64,000 nucleotides of DNA from CANKHA01 sp035652315. Lineage in GTDB: Bacteria; Pseudomonadota; Alphaproteobacteria; Rhizobiales; Xanthobacteraceae. The stretch lies in the NCBI GenBank assembly GCA_035652315.1, contig DASREA010000002.1, positions 61,297 through 125,296 of the forward strand. Reading direction: 5' to 3'. Positions 19,047 through 27,708 of this stretch are shown here, in pieces; the stretch's first letter is position 1, and the number at the start of each line of letters is the position of its first letter. The notes beneath the pieces were generated by a model. It saw only the letters and a list, made by a program, of their open reading frames with translations. It did not search any database and was not told where the DNA came from. The position numbers were made by a program, and so were the translations under genes.

Positions 19047-19475
19047 TCAGCCCGGAGCCAGCAGGCCCAGCACCACACCCATGACCAGCAGGACCAGAAG
19101 CCAGTGGCCGCCGTCGATGAGCAACAGGCGGCGGTCGCGTCCGGCGAAGCTGTTATTAACGATCAGCGTGGTCATGACGAAGCCGAGCCAGACAAAGGCG
19201 CCCGAGATGACCGCGTTCCTGACGGTGAACTGGCCGGGGCCGAGATGGGCGACGAGCCCGGCCAAAACCCAGGCCATGACGATCTGCGCCAGAAAGGCGA
19301 GCACGAAGGGCAGGTAGAAACCCGGCTCGTTCTGCGCCTTCTTCATCTTCGCGGCTGACACGCCCGCCGCTTCCTGCCACACCCGGCCGAAAACTGTGTA
19401 CCAAACCGCGCCCACCAGCCAGCCGGCGACGGCCGCGAGAATGATGCCGAGATAACTGACGCCGCCAAAGGTCAT
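19047..19475 (-). CDS. DUF1761 family membrane protein
   Basis: Small integral membrane protein of 142 residues with about four hydrophobic segments. Its GWLVGAVWYTVFGRVWQEA opening is what I recall of DUF1761. The function is not known. It is on the same strand as the EVE, gpsA and tsaD genes, 27 bases downstream of the EVE gene, and may share their transcript. Confidence 0.75.
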   Translation of the reverse strand: MTFGGVSYLGIILAAVAGWLVGAVWYTVFGRVWQEAAGVSAAKMKKAQNEPGFYLPFVLAFLAQIVMAWVLAGLVAHLGPGQFTVRNAVISGAFVWLGFVMTTLIVNNSFAGRDRRLLLIDGGHWLLVLLVMGVVLGLLAPG

Positions 19476-19502
19476 CGCAGCCTCCTATTCAGGCCCGCCG
19501 CA

Positions 19503-19922
19503 TTATGGCTTCAGCCCGCCCATGCGGCAAATCGTCTGCCATTGCGCATCGGATACCGGCTGCACCGAAAGCCGGCCGTATTTGACCAGGGCCATGTCCG
19601 CGAGCGTAGGCTCGGCTTTGACCGCAGCGAGCGTGACCGGCTTGGGCAGCGGCTTATCGGCGATGGTCTGCACCGCAACCCAGTCGCCTTCCTTGGCGCT
19701 CGGATCGGGGAACGCCTCGCGGATGATTTCGCCGATGCCGACGATCCGCTTCTCCTCCCCGGTATGGTAGAAAAAAAACTTCTCACCCTTTTTCATTTCC
19801 TGCAAATGCCGCCGCGCCGCGAAATTGCGCACGCCGCTCCACGGCTCGCCCTTTTTTCCGCGCTTGACCTGATCGGCCCAGGAAAATTCCTCCGGCTCGG
19901 TTTTCAGCAGCCAGTAAGCCAT
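19503..19922 (-). CDS. EVE domain-containing protein
   Basis: Compact 139-residue protein beginning MAYWLLKTEPEEFSW, the signature opening of EVE (thymocyte nuclear protein 1-like) proteins, a fold related to PUA and YTH that reads modified bases. Other family blocks are WSGVRNFAARRHL, FFYHTGEEKRIVGIGEI and VAVQTIADKPLPKPV. It starts 4 bases after the gpsA stop, so translation is probably coupled. No nuclease or methyltransferase domain is fused here. A role in RNA modification is only hinted at by the nearby tsaD. Confidence 0.88.
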   Translation of the reverse strand: MAYWLLKTEPEEFSWADQVKRGKKGEPWSGVRNFAARRHLQEMKKGEKFFFYHTGEEKRIVGIGEIIREAFPDPSAKEGDWVAVQTIADKPLPKPVTLAAVKAEPTLADMALVKYGRLSVQPVSDAQWQTICRMGGLKP

Positions 19923-19926
19923 CGCT

Positions 19927-20913
19927 TCACTCCATCCCCACCGGCCGCATGAGCAACGATTGAATGGCCTGATCGAGATCCAGGCGTCCGTCGACCACCG
20001 CGGCCACGGCGGCGCAGATCGGCATTTCCACCTCCGCCGCCTGCGCCATCTCGGCAACAACCGACGCGGTGAACACGCCTTCGGCCAATTTGGTCATGGC
20101 CGCCGCTTCCTTCGGCGCCGTGCCGCGCCCCAGCGCGAGCCCGAGAGAAAAATTGCGCGATTGCTCGCTCGAGCAGGTGAGGATGAGATCGCCGAGGCCG
20201 GATAGCCCGACCAAAGTTTCCGGGCGGGCGCCGAGTGCCTTGCCAAGCCGCGACAGCTCGGCGAAGCCGCGCGTCGTGAGCGCCGCCGCGGCGCTGGCGC
20301 CGAGTCCGCGCCCCGCGACGATCCCCGCCGCGATCGCCAACACGTTCTTGGTGGCGCCGCCGATTTCCACGCCGCGCACGTCGGTCGATTGATAGGGACG
20401 AAAAGTCGGCGAATGCAGCGCCGCCGACAGGTCCGCGGCCAGGTCTTCGTCATGGGCCGCCAGGGTGACCGCGGCCGGCAACCCGCGCGCCACTTCCGCG
20501 GCAAAGCTCGGCCCCGACAGAATCGCCGGCCGCGCCTGCGGCACAGTCTCCGCGATTACCTCGGTCATGAATTTGCGGCTGCCGCGTTCGATCCCCTTGG
20601 CGCAGGCGATCACCGGCGTGCCGGCCGCAAGATAAGCCCTCAGCGCCCCGCCGACGCCGCGCAGCGATTGCGCCGGGACCGCCAGCAGGACGGCGTCGCT
20701 TGCTGCGGCTTCGGCAAGTCCCGCGGTCACGGCGATGCGCGGATCGAGCTTGATACCGGCGAGATATTCGCTCTCGCGCGTCCGCTGCAGCCGCGCCGCT
20801 TTATCGTCATTGCGCAGCCATAGCGTCACGCGGCGGCCGGCGCGCTGGGCCACGCCGGCGAGCGCCGTCCCCCAGGCGCCCGCTCCCAATATGCCGATGT
20901 GGTCGAAAGCCAT
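19927..20913 (-). CDS. gpsA: NAD(P)-dependent glycerol-3-phosphate dehydrogenase
   Basis: Reduces dihydroxyacetone phosphate to sn-glycerol 3-phosphate for phospholipid synthesis. The 328-residue protein has the nucleotide-binding loop GILGAGAWGTA at the N-terminus, ILSGPSFAAEVARGLP, and the catalytic lysine in EIGGATKNVLAIAAGI. It lies 11 bases downstream of tsaD, a very common neighbour in Alphaproteobacteria. Confidence 0.96.
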   Translation of the reverse strand: MAFDHIGILGAGAWGTALAGVAQRAGRRVTLWLRNDDKAARLQRTRESEYLAGIKLDPRIAVTAGLAEAAASDAVLLAVPAQSLRGVGGALRAYLAAGTPVIACAKGIERGSRKFMTEVIAETVPQARPAILSGPSFAAEVARGLPAAVTLAAHDEDLAADLSAALHSPTFRPYQSTDVRGVEIGGATKNVLAIAAGIVAGRGLGASAAAALTTRGFAELSRLGKALGARPETLVGLSGLGDLILTCSSEQSRNFSLGLALGRGTAPKEAAAMTKLAEGVFTASVVAEMAQAAEVEMPICAAVAAVVDGRLDLDQAIQSLLMRPVGME

Positions 20914-20924
20914 TCGCGCCTCGG

Positions 20925-22001
20925 TCAGGCACGCCGCCCGGTGCGATAGCGCGGTTCTGCTTGCGCACCACGGACTTCATCGAGCGGCCAGCGGGCGCGC
21001 GCGGAAATATCGAGCGGATCGGTAAGGCCGAGTGCCAGACGCTCGCAACCGGCCCACGCGATCATGGCGCCGTTATCGGTGCAAAGCTCGGCGGGCGGCA
21101 ATACCAGCGCGGTGCCGAACTCGAAGGCGACGCGTTGCAAGACTCTGCGCAGCACCTGATTGGCGGCGACGCCGCCCGCCGCCACCAAGGCCGTCGGCGC
21201 GCCGTAACGTTCGCGGAAGACCCGCAATCCGGCGCGCAGGCGATCCATCACCACGTCGACCACCGCTTGCTGGAAGGAAGCACAGAGATCGGCCACATCC
21301 TGATCGTCGAGCGGCGCGATCTTTTCCGCTTCGAGCCGCAAGGCGGTCTTCAGACCGGACAGCGAAAAGTCGGGCTCGCGGCGGCCATGCATCGGCCGCG
21401 GCAAACCGAACCGGCGGGAATCGCCCGAGGCCGCCTCCTTCTCCACCTGCGGTCCGCCCGGATAGCCGAGGCCGAGCAGCTTCGCCGTCTTGTCAAAAGC
21501 CTCGCCGATAGCGTCGTCCACCGTCGTTCCGAGGCGCACATAGTCGCCGACCCCGAGCACGGCGACGATCTGGGTGTGGCCCCCGGAAGCGAGAAACAGA
21601 CAATAGGGAAACGCCGTGGCATCCGTCAGCCGCGCGGTGAGCGCGTGCGCTTCGAGATGATTGACGGCAATGAGAGGCTTTTTGCGCACCAGCGCGATCG
21701 CCTTGGCGGTGGTCAATCCGACGAGCACGCCGCCCACCAGGCCGGGCCCGGCGGCGGCGGCAACCGCATCGAGCGCTTCAAATCCGCATTGCGCCTTTTC
21801 CATCGCTGTCACGATGATGCGGTCGATCATCTCGACATGGGCGCGCGCGGCGATCTCCGGCACGACGCCGCCGAAGGCCGCATGCTCCTTGATCTGGGAA
21901 AGGACGATATTGGAAAGGATGCGGCCGCGCCCGTCGTCCTGGCGCTCGACGAGGGCCGCTGCCGTCTCGTCGCAGGTCGTCTCGATGCCGAGGACTATCA
22001 T
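20925..22001 (-). CDS. tsaD: tRNA threonylcarbamoyladenosine biosynthesis protein TsaD
   Basis: Transfers the threonylcarbamoyl group to A37 of ANN-decoding tRNAs, with TsaB, TsaE and TsaC. The 358-residue ASKHA-fold protein shows the opening LGIETTCDETAAALV, the metal-binding pair His115/His119 in NHLEAH, and FLASGGHTQIV. It is divergent from hemC across 116 bases, which must hold both promoters; no clear hexamers were seen. Confidence 0.96.
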   Translation of the reverse strand: MIVLGIETTCDETAAALVERQDDGRGRILSNIVLSQIKEHAAFGGVVPEIAARAHVEMIDRIIVTAMEKAQCGFEALDAVAAAAGPGLVGGVLVGLTTAKAIALVRKKPLIAVNHLEAHALTARLTDATAFPYCLFLASGGHTQIVAVLGVGDYVRLGTTVDDAIGEAFDKTAKLLGLGYPGGPQVEKEAASGDSRRFGLPRPMHGRREPDFSLSGLKTALRLEAEKIAPLDDQDVADLCASFQQAVVDVVMDRLRAGLRVFRERYGAPTALVAAGGVAANQVLRRVLQRVAFEFGTALVLPPAELCTDNGAMIAWAGCERLALGLTDPLDISARARWPLDEVRGAQAEPRYRTGRRA

Positions 22002-22117
22002 CCCGCCTTCCGGAAGTGTTTGGTCAGGCCGCCGGCCTGCTTTCCATTTCCAATCCGGTGCCTATGATCGCGGCCGGCCGGCTCTTCGATGAAACCGGCG
22101 TAGCATTGCGAGGTCCT

Positions 22118-23059
22118 ATGACGCAATCCTCGGTCGCGCCGGCGCTCGTGCACATCGGCTCGCGCGGCAGTCCGCTGGCGCTCGCGCAGGCGCGCGCGGT
22201 GCGCGGCCGTCTTGCCGCCGTCCACGGGATCGACGCCGACCATATCCCGATCGAGGCGATCCGCACTACCGGGGACCAAATACAGGATCGGCCCTTGGCC
22301 CAGGCCGGCGGCAAGGGTCTCTTCACCAAGGAAATCGAAGAGGCGCTGCTTACCGGCCGTATCGATCTCGCGGTGCATTCGGCCAAGGACGTACCCGCGA
22401 CTTTGCCGCCGGGACTCGTCCTTTGCGCCTATTTGCCGCGCGAGGATCCGCGCGACGTCTTCATCAGCGCCAAAGCCAAGGCCCTGCGCGACCTGCCGCC
22501 TGGCGCCGCCGTCGGCACGGCGTCGCTGCGGCGTCAGGCGCTGGTCAAGCGGTTGCGTCCCGACGTTGAAATCGTTCCGCTGCGCGGCAATGTCGAAACG
22601 CGGCTGCGCAAGATCAGCGCAGGCGAGGCTGATGCCACCGTTCTTGCGCTCGCCGGGCTGAAGCGTCTCGATTTGGCCGGCGCGGCGGCAACGGTGCTGG
22701 ATATCGATGAATTCCTTCCCGCGGTCGGGCAGGGCGCGATCGTCGTGCAGACCCGCGAGGACGACGCGCGAACGCGCGCGCTCGTCGCCCCGATCGCCGA
22801 CGCCGACACGGCCGTCGCTTTGGCCGCCGAGCGCGCATTTCTTTCCGTGCTCGACGGCTCCTGCCGGACACCGATCGCCGGCTATGCCGTTGTGAATGGG
22901 AACAATGTGCGATTTCGCGGCCTGATTCTGAAACCCGACGGCAGCCAATCCTTCGAGACGGAACGTAGCGGACGGCGGAGCGACGCCGCAGCAATCGGCG
23001 CCGATGCCGCGCAGGAATTGAAACGGCGGGGCGGCGCCGGGTTCTTTGGCGAGGCTTGA
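22118..23059 (+). CDS. hemC: Hydroxymethylbilane synthase (porphobilinogen deaminase)
   Basis: Joins four porphobilinogens into hydroxymethylbilane. The 313-residue protein carries IGSRGSPLALAQA, the catalytic aspartate in HSAKDVPATLP, GTASLRRQALVKRLRPD, and the dipyrromethane cofactor cysteine Cys249 in DGSCRTPIAGYA. The start is ATG 22118 behind GCGAGG; a longer frame open from 22016 has no family-like N-terminus. It leads a heme block followed by hemD, mic60 and hemY. Confidence 0.95.
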   Translation: MTQSSVAPALVHIGSRGSPLALAQARAVRGRLAAVHGIDADHIPIEAIRTTGDQIQDRPLAQAGGKGLFTKEIEEALLTGRIDLAVHSAKDVPATLPPGLVLCAYLPREDPRDVFISAKAKALRDLPPGAAVGTASLRRQALVKRLRPDVEIVPLRGNVETRLRKISAGEADATVLALAGLKRLDLAGAAATVLDIDEFLPAVGQGAIVVQTREDDARTRALVAPIADADTAVALAAERAFLSVLDGSCRTPIAGYAVVNGNNVRFRGLILKPDGSQSFETERSGRRSDAAAIGADAAQELKRRGGAGFFGEA

Positions 23060-23060
23060 A

Positions 23061-23777
23061 ATGCGGCTTCTCGTGACTCGGCCTGAGCCAGACGCGCAGC
23101 GCACTGCGTCGGCCTTGCGGCAGGGCGGGCACCACGTGACCGTGGCACCGCTGCTGCGGATCGAGCCGGTCGCGGCGAATCTCGGGTCCGGTCCCTGGGA
23201 TGGCCTGGTGATGACCAGCGCCAACTCATGCCGTGCCAGCGTTCAACATCCGCAGCGGCGGCAACTGCTGGATCTGCCGGTTTTCACGGTCGGACGCTAC
23301 AGCGCGGAGACGGCGCGCGCGCTTGGATTCACCGACGTCAGCTCCGCCGAGGGCAGCGCCGCCGAGCTGGCGCGGTTGCTCAAGGAGCGGTTCGCCGGCC
23401 GGGAGCGGCGCCTGCTCTACCTCGCGGGCGAGGACCGCGCCGCCGACCTCGCCGGCGAACTCGGCGCCGAAGGAATTGTGATGAAAACCGTCGTGATCTA
23501 CCGCGCGGTCAAGCTCGCGGAATTTCCCCCGTTTATTCAGCACGCCTTGTGTACCGCGCAGATCGACGGTGTGCTGCATTTTTCCCGGCGCACCGCCGAA
23601 TCCTATCTTGCCTGTGCAAGCGGCGGCGGACTCCTCGACATGGCTCTTGCGCCCTTCCATTATTGCCTATCGCCGCAGGTGGCGCGTCCCCTTATACAGG
23701 CGGGGGTGGTCTCGCCACGCATCGCGGAACGGCCCGACGAAAGTGCGTTGCTTGATCTGATCGGAATGGCGCGATGA
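23061..23777 (+). CDS. hemD: Uroporphyrinogen-III synthase
   Basis: Cyclises hydroxymethylbilane to uroporphyrinogen III. The family is poorly conserved, but this 238-residue protein shows the opening LLVTRPEPDAQRTA, DGLVMTSANS, a YRA segment (VIYRAVKLAE) and HFSRRTAESYL. It starts one base after the hemC stop, with GGCGAGG just upstream, so it is coupled to hemC. This context strengthens the call. Confidence 0.9.
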   Translation: MRLLVTRPEPDAQRTASALRQGGHHVTVAPLLRIEPVAANLGSGPWDGLVMTSANSCRASVQHPQRRQLLDLPVFTVGRYSAETARALGFTDVSSAEGSAAELARLLKERFAGRERRLLYLAGEDRAADLAGELGAEGIVMKTVVIYRAVKLAEFPPFIQHALCTAQIDGVLHFSRRTAESYLACASGGGLLDMALAPFHYCLSPQVARPLIQAGVVSPRIAERPDESALLDLIGMAR

Positions 23778-23852
23778 CACTTTGCCGCCATGCCGCCGCC
23801 GCAGGATGCGGGGGATACGCGCCGATGCAGTTTTGCGCCAAAGGAGGCCGGC

Positions 23853-25181
23853 ATGGCGGACGAAAGGGATGAAGCGCCGGCCGTTCAGAAGCCGCGATAT
23901 CGCCGTCCGGCCCCGACCATCGACCTGAAAGCCACCGAGGTTGCGGTTGAACCGCAAAGCGACTCCACCTCGGAGGCGGCAGCGGAAAGCTTCGCATCCG
24001 CGGCGCCGACCGCGCCCGATTTGGCTACGCATAGCGAAGAGGCGGCGTCTTCTTCATCGGCAGATACACAGCCGGAAACGGCATCCGCGCCGGATAGCGG
24101 GGGTATGCGGCAAATTCCGTGGCCTTGGACCCATGCTGCCGCCGCCGCGTTCGGCGGGCTCGTAGCCCTGGTCATTGCTGCGTCATTCTGGAGCGCGGGG
24201 ATTTTGGCGCCGGAGAATAACGGCGCGCTCGATCGCCGCGTGTCACGGCTGGAGGCGCAGACGAAGCAGATCGTCGGCGGCGCACAGTCCGCCATGGCGG
24301 ACGCCAAAACGCTGGATTCGCTGAATGCCCGCCTTGCCAAGCTCGAACAGTCCATTGATGCGGCTGCCGGTGCCGGCGGCACAGCAACCCAGCCTGAAGG
24401 AACGGCTGCGCTCGATCAGGCGGTCAAATCGCTGCAAGCGGCCGTGACCGAATTGGCGCGACGTGCCGACGACAATGCGGCGGCGACGCGCGAGGCGCGC
24501 GGCCGCGCCGATGCCGCTTTCCTCGCCGCCGACGGCGCCCAATCGGCGGGGCAGGAGAAGATGAAGGGCAGCCTCGAGGCGATTGAAAAACGCGTCGCCG
24601 CGCTGGAAAGAAATGCCAAAAGCCTCAGCGACGAAGTCGCGAAAATCAGGACGCCCTCGGCGGACCGCAGCCTGCGCGCCGCAGTCGCCGCACAGGCCTT
24701 GCGCGGCGCGGTCGAGCGCGGCGATTCCTACGCGCGGGAATTGGCGGCGCTCAAACCCTATGTCACCGACGCCGGAACCTTGGCGCCGCTTGAGCCCTTC
24801 GCCAAGTCCGGCTTGCCGCCGGCGGCCGTTTTGGCGCAAGAGCTCTCCGCGCTCGCGCCCGCCTTGCAAAAAAGCGCGGAGCCTCCCGCGACTGGCGGCT
24901 TTCTCGACCGCCTGAAAACCAATGCCGGAAGGCTGGTGCGCATCCGGCCGATCAGCGATGCGCCGGGCAGCGATCCGGCGGCCGTTCTCGCCCGCGCGCA
25001 GTCACACGCCGAACGCGGTGATATTGCGGGCGCCGTCGCGGAAATGGAAAAGCTGCCGGCCGAGGCGCGCGCCGCCGGGGACGATTGGATCAAGCGCGCG
25101 CAGGCGCGCAACGCGGCATTGACGGCAAGCCGCCAGCTCGAAAGCGATTCGCTGAGAGCGCTCGGCGAAGCCGCGCCATGA
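23853..25181 (+). CDS. Mitofilin/Mic60-like inner membrane protein
   Basis: The 442-residue protein starts at ATG 23853 behind a perfect AAGGAGG. Residues 1-90 are low complexity and rich in Ala/Ser/Glu. One membrane span lies at about 94-117, followed by a long predicted coiled coil (about 125-290) and a C-terminal alpha-helical domain (LRAAVAAQALRGAVERGDSYARELAALK onward). This layout and the position between hemD and hemY match the alphaproteobacterial Mic60 homologue, which shapes inner membranes. The role here is inferred from family and context. Confidence 0.82.
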   Translation: MADERDEAPAVQKPRYRRPAPTIDLKATEVAVEPQSDSTSEAAAESFASAAPTAPDLATHSEEAASSSSADTQPETASAPDSGGMRQIPWPWTHAAAAAFGGLVALVIAASFWSAGILAPENNGALDRRVSRLEAQTKQIVGGAQSAMADAKTLDSLNARLAKLEQSIDAAAGAGGTATQPEGTAALDQAVKSLQAAVTELARRADDNAAATREARGRADAAFLAADGAQSAGQEKMKGSLEAIEKRVAALERNAKSLSDEVAKIRTPSADRSLRAAVAAQALRGAVERGDSYARELAALKPYVTDAGTLAPLEPFAKSGLPPAAVLAQELSALAPALQKSAEPPATGGFLDRLKTNAGRLVRIRPISDAPGSDPAAVLARAQSHAERGDIAGAVAEMEKLPAEARAAGDDWIKRAQARNAALTASRQLESDSLRALGEAAP

Positions 25182-25194
25182 GGAACGCGATCCG

Positions 25195-26802
25195 ATGATG
25201 CGAATCGTCGTTTTTCTCGCCCTCGTCGGCGTGCTGGCATTCGGCGTGGCGTGGCTGGCCGACCGGCCCGGCGATGTGACGATCCAGTGGTTGGGCTGGC
25301 GCATCGAGACCTCGGTTATGGTTGCCGTCTTCGCGGTGGCAGCCCTTGCCATTCTCGCAATCGCCTTGTGGTCGGCGTTGCGCGGCATCATTGGCGCCCC
25401 GGCCAGCATCGCGGACTTTCTGCAACGCCGCCGCGGATCGCGCGGCTATCTGGCGATGTCGCGCGGCCTGATCGCGGTTGGCGTCGGCGATGCGCGCGCG
25501 GCGCGCAAGTTCAACGAGGAAGCCAAGCGTCTCGCGCCAGCCGAACCGCTGGCGCTGCTGCTGGCGGCGCAGACGGCGCAGCTTTCCGGCGACCGGCAGG
25601 AAGCGCAGCGCGCATTCGCGGAAATGGCGAAGCGTCCGGACACCAAGCTGCTCGGGCTGCGCGGTTTGTTCGTGGAGGCGCAGCGGCGCGAGGACATGGC
25701 GACGGCACGTGCCTATGCCGAGGAGGCCGCCAAGACGGCGCCAACGCCCGCATGGGCGGGGCAAGCGGTTCTCACCTTCCGTTGCGCCGCCGGCGATTGG
25801 GCCGGCGCGCTGGCCGCCCTCGAGCGCAACATGCGTAGCCGTCTGCTTGGACGCGAGGCTTATCGCCGCCAGCGTGCCGTCCTGCTCACCGCGCGCGCGC
25901 AACAAGCGGAGGAGAACGACCGCGATGGCGCGCTCGCCTTCGTGCTGGAGGCGGTCAAGCTGGCGCCGACCTTCGCTCCGGCGGCGGCGCTCGCCGGCCG
26001 TATGCTCGCCGAGAAGGGCGAGATGCGCAAAGCCGGCCGCATCGTCGAACGCGCGTGGAAAGCCAATCCGCATCCGGAACTGGCGGCGGCCTATGCCAAT
26101 CTCCGTTTCGGCGATTCGGCGCGCGATCGTCTGCAGCGCGCCGAGTTGCTGGCTAAAAAGACACCGGGACATTTGGAAGGCGCCCTCGCCGTCGCCCGCG
26201 CCGCGCTCGAAGCGCGCGAATTCGACAAAGCGCGCGCCGCGCTGGCGCCATTTCTCGGCAAGCCGACGCAACGGCTGGCGCTGCTCATGGCCGAGGTCGA
26301 ACAGGCCGATGGCGACGAAGGCCGCGCCCGTGAATGGACCGCGCGCGCGGTGCATGCCGCGCAGGATCCGGCATGGACGGCGGATGGGATCGTCTCCCAG
26401 CGATGGCTGCCGGTTTCGCCGGTTAGCGGTCGGCTCGACGCTTTTGAATGGCGGGTTCCGCTTGCCGAATTGCCGGGACGCGAAGCGCCGCGCTTCGATG
26501 TGGAAATGCCGGCGCCGAGCGTGGCGGCGGCCCCCGCCGCTTTGCCGCTGGTCGACATTCCTACGGCGCGGCCGGCAACGGGCGCCGAGCCAAGCGAAAA
26601 ATCTTCCGAAACTTCCGGGAAGCCGCCCCGCCGCGCGGCGCCGCGGCCTCGCCGCTCCAAGCCGCCCGCCGTCGAACCCATCGTGCCCTTGGCGCATGTG
26701 CCAGATGATCCGGGGCCGGAGGCCGAGACCGAGGCGGATCCGGTTCCCGAAGCCTCACCCGAAGGCTGGAACAAGTTGCGGCAGATGTTCAAAGCCCCAT
26801 GA
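25195..26802 (+). CDS. hemY: HemY-type TPR membrane protein
   Basis: The 535-residue protein has two N-terminal membrane spans (about 2-22 and 40-63) and then TPR-like helical repeats (about 90-390). The C-terminus is rich in Pro/Ala/Arg. The HemY N-terminal domain opening (VVFLALVGVLAFGVAWLADR, VTIQWLGWRIETS) is recognisable. Despite its name and location in heme operons, no enzymatic step is assigned to it; a scaffold role is usually proposed. Tandem ATGs at 25195 and 25198 make the start uncertain by one codon. Confidence 0.87.
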   Translation: MMRIVVFLALVGVLAFGVAWLADRPGDVTIQWLGWRIETSVMVAVFAVAALAILAIALWSALRGIIGAPASIADFLQRRRGSRGYLAMSRGLIAVGVGDARAARKFNEEAKRLAPAEPLALLLAAQTAQLSGDRQEAQRAFAEMAKRPDTKLLGLRGLFVEAQRREDMATARAYAEEAAKTAPTPAWAGQAVLTFRCAAGDWAGALAALERNMRSRLLGREAYRRQRAVLLTARAQQAEENDRDGALAFVLEAVKLAPTFAPAAALAGRMLAEKGEMRKAGRIVERAWKANPHPELAAAYANLRFGDSARDRLQRAELLAKKTPGHLEGALAVARAALEAREFDKARAALAPFLGKPTQRLALLMAEVEQADGDEGRAREWTARAVHAAQDPAWTADGIVSQRWLPVSPVSGRLDAFEWRVPLAELPGREAPRFDVEMPAPSVAAAPAALPLVDIPTARPATGAEPSEKSSETSGKPPRRAAPRPRRSKPPAVEPIVPLAHVPDDPGPEAETEADPVPEASPEGWNKLRQMFKAP

Positions 26803-26865
26803 ATGGGGCTGCCTAGCGCGGCTTGCAAAGCCGCGCGCCGGCCGATATCAGGGTCCGAGTCTCGC

Positions 26866-26941
26866 GCCGCAATAGCTCAGTCGGTAGAGCACATCATTCG
26901 TAATGATGGGGTCGGGGGTTCGAATCCCTCTTGCGGCACCA
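26866..26941 (+). tRNA. tRNA-Thr (anticodon CGU)
   Basis: Full cloverleaf of 76 bases including encoded CCA. The acceptor stem is GCCGCAA with TTGCGGC, the D arm GCTCAGTCGGTAGAGC, and the anticodon stem CATCA/TGATG with loop TTCGTAA, giving anticodon CGT. The T arm is GGGGG TTCGAAT CCCTC. It reads ACG codons. The cupin gene at 27043 follows on the same strand 101 bases further on. Confidence 0.97.
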
Positions 26942-27042
26942 ATTCGTTCTCACCAGGACAGAAGATTGTGTGGCGGCGCGAGTTGCGCGCTTGCGCCGGC
27001 GCGAATACGATCCGGCCAAGCGAAAATGACCGGAGCGAACGC

Positions 27043-27663
27043 GTGAAAGACCAATCAGACCGGGCCGCGGCGGACGAGATCGGCGCATCGGAGACCGAAT
27101 TTTACGTGCGGCCGGGAGAGCCGGGCCACAATCAGAATAAAGAGGTGGTTTGGGCGCGCTGGCAAAAGAAGCGCACCTTCGTGCGCGCGCTCGAAGGCAC
27201 TTATGGTGAACTGGTCAAGGAATTATTCACCCAGCCGCGCGTTTACCGCTCCAACGATCTGAAATGGAAAGGCGGCCCGCAGCTTTACAGCAAGACGCCG
27301 ATCAACCCCGGTCACGCGCGCGTGGCGCAGGCTATCGAGTGCCATCTCAACGTGCTCGCGCCGAATACCGGCGGACAAAAGCACGGGCATATGAACTCCG
27401 CGGTGCTCTACATCATCAAGGGCAAAGGCCATGACGTTCACGACGGCAAGAAGATGGAATACGAGGCCGGCGACGCGATGATCGTCGAGAATGCCTGCGT
27501 GCACCAGCACTTCAATGACAGCAACGACGAGATGATCATCCTCACCATGAAGGCGAAGCCGCTTTTTCTCTTCATGCACATGCTGTTTCAGAAGAACGTC
27601 AAGCTGCCGTCCTCGGAGCTGCCGCCGGGCGCGGCCGACTATCTGCCGCCCGCACGGCTGTGA
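27043..27663 (+). CDS. Cupin-domain protein, paralogue 1 (three-histidine site)
   Basis: Protein of 206 residues with one cupin domain (about 95-175). Motif 1 is QKHGHMNSAVLYIIKGKG, giving His114 and His116; the usual glutamate ligand is replaced by Ala120. Motif 2 is AGDAMIVENACVHQHFN, giving His154. The N-terminal 90 residues (FVRALEGTYGELVKELF, WKGGPQLYSK) are shared with the protein at 38200-38793. The start is GTG 27043 behind CGGAG; the frame is open through the tRNA upstream, which is not coding. It probably binds Fe(II), perhaps as a dioxygenase, but the substrate is unknown. It is convergent with the UbiD-family gene. Confidence 0.82.
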   Translation: MKDQSDRAAADEIGASETEFYVRPGEPGHNQNKEVVWARWQKKRTFVRALEGTYGELVKELFTQPRVYRSNDLKWKGGPQLYSKTPINPGHARVAQAIECHLNVLAPNTGGQKHGHMNSAVLYIIKGKGHDVHDGKKMEYEAGDAMIVENACVHQHFNDSNDEMIILTMKAKPLFLFMHMLFQKNVKLPSSELPPGAADYLPPARL

Positions 27664-27676
27664 CGCTTCCCGAAGC

Positions 27677-27700
27677 GCCGCCGCGTCAAAACGCGGTGGC
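27677..27700. terminator. Hairpin between convergent cupin and UbiD-family genes
   Basis: Ten-pair inverted repeat, GCCGCCGCGT and ACGCGGTGGC around CAAA, with one G-U pair. It lies between two convergent stop codons and could end transcription from either side. There is no T run on either strand, so it is not a typical intrinsic terminator. Confidence 0.4.
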
Positions 27701-27708
27701 CGAATCGA

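Noticed and set aside
26803..27042. In-frame extension of the first cupin through the tRNA-Thr gene
   Set aside because: The tRNA cloverleaf is perfect and the translated extension is not protein-like. The GTG at 27043 with CGGAG is a better start.
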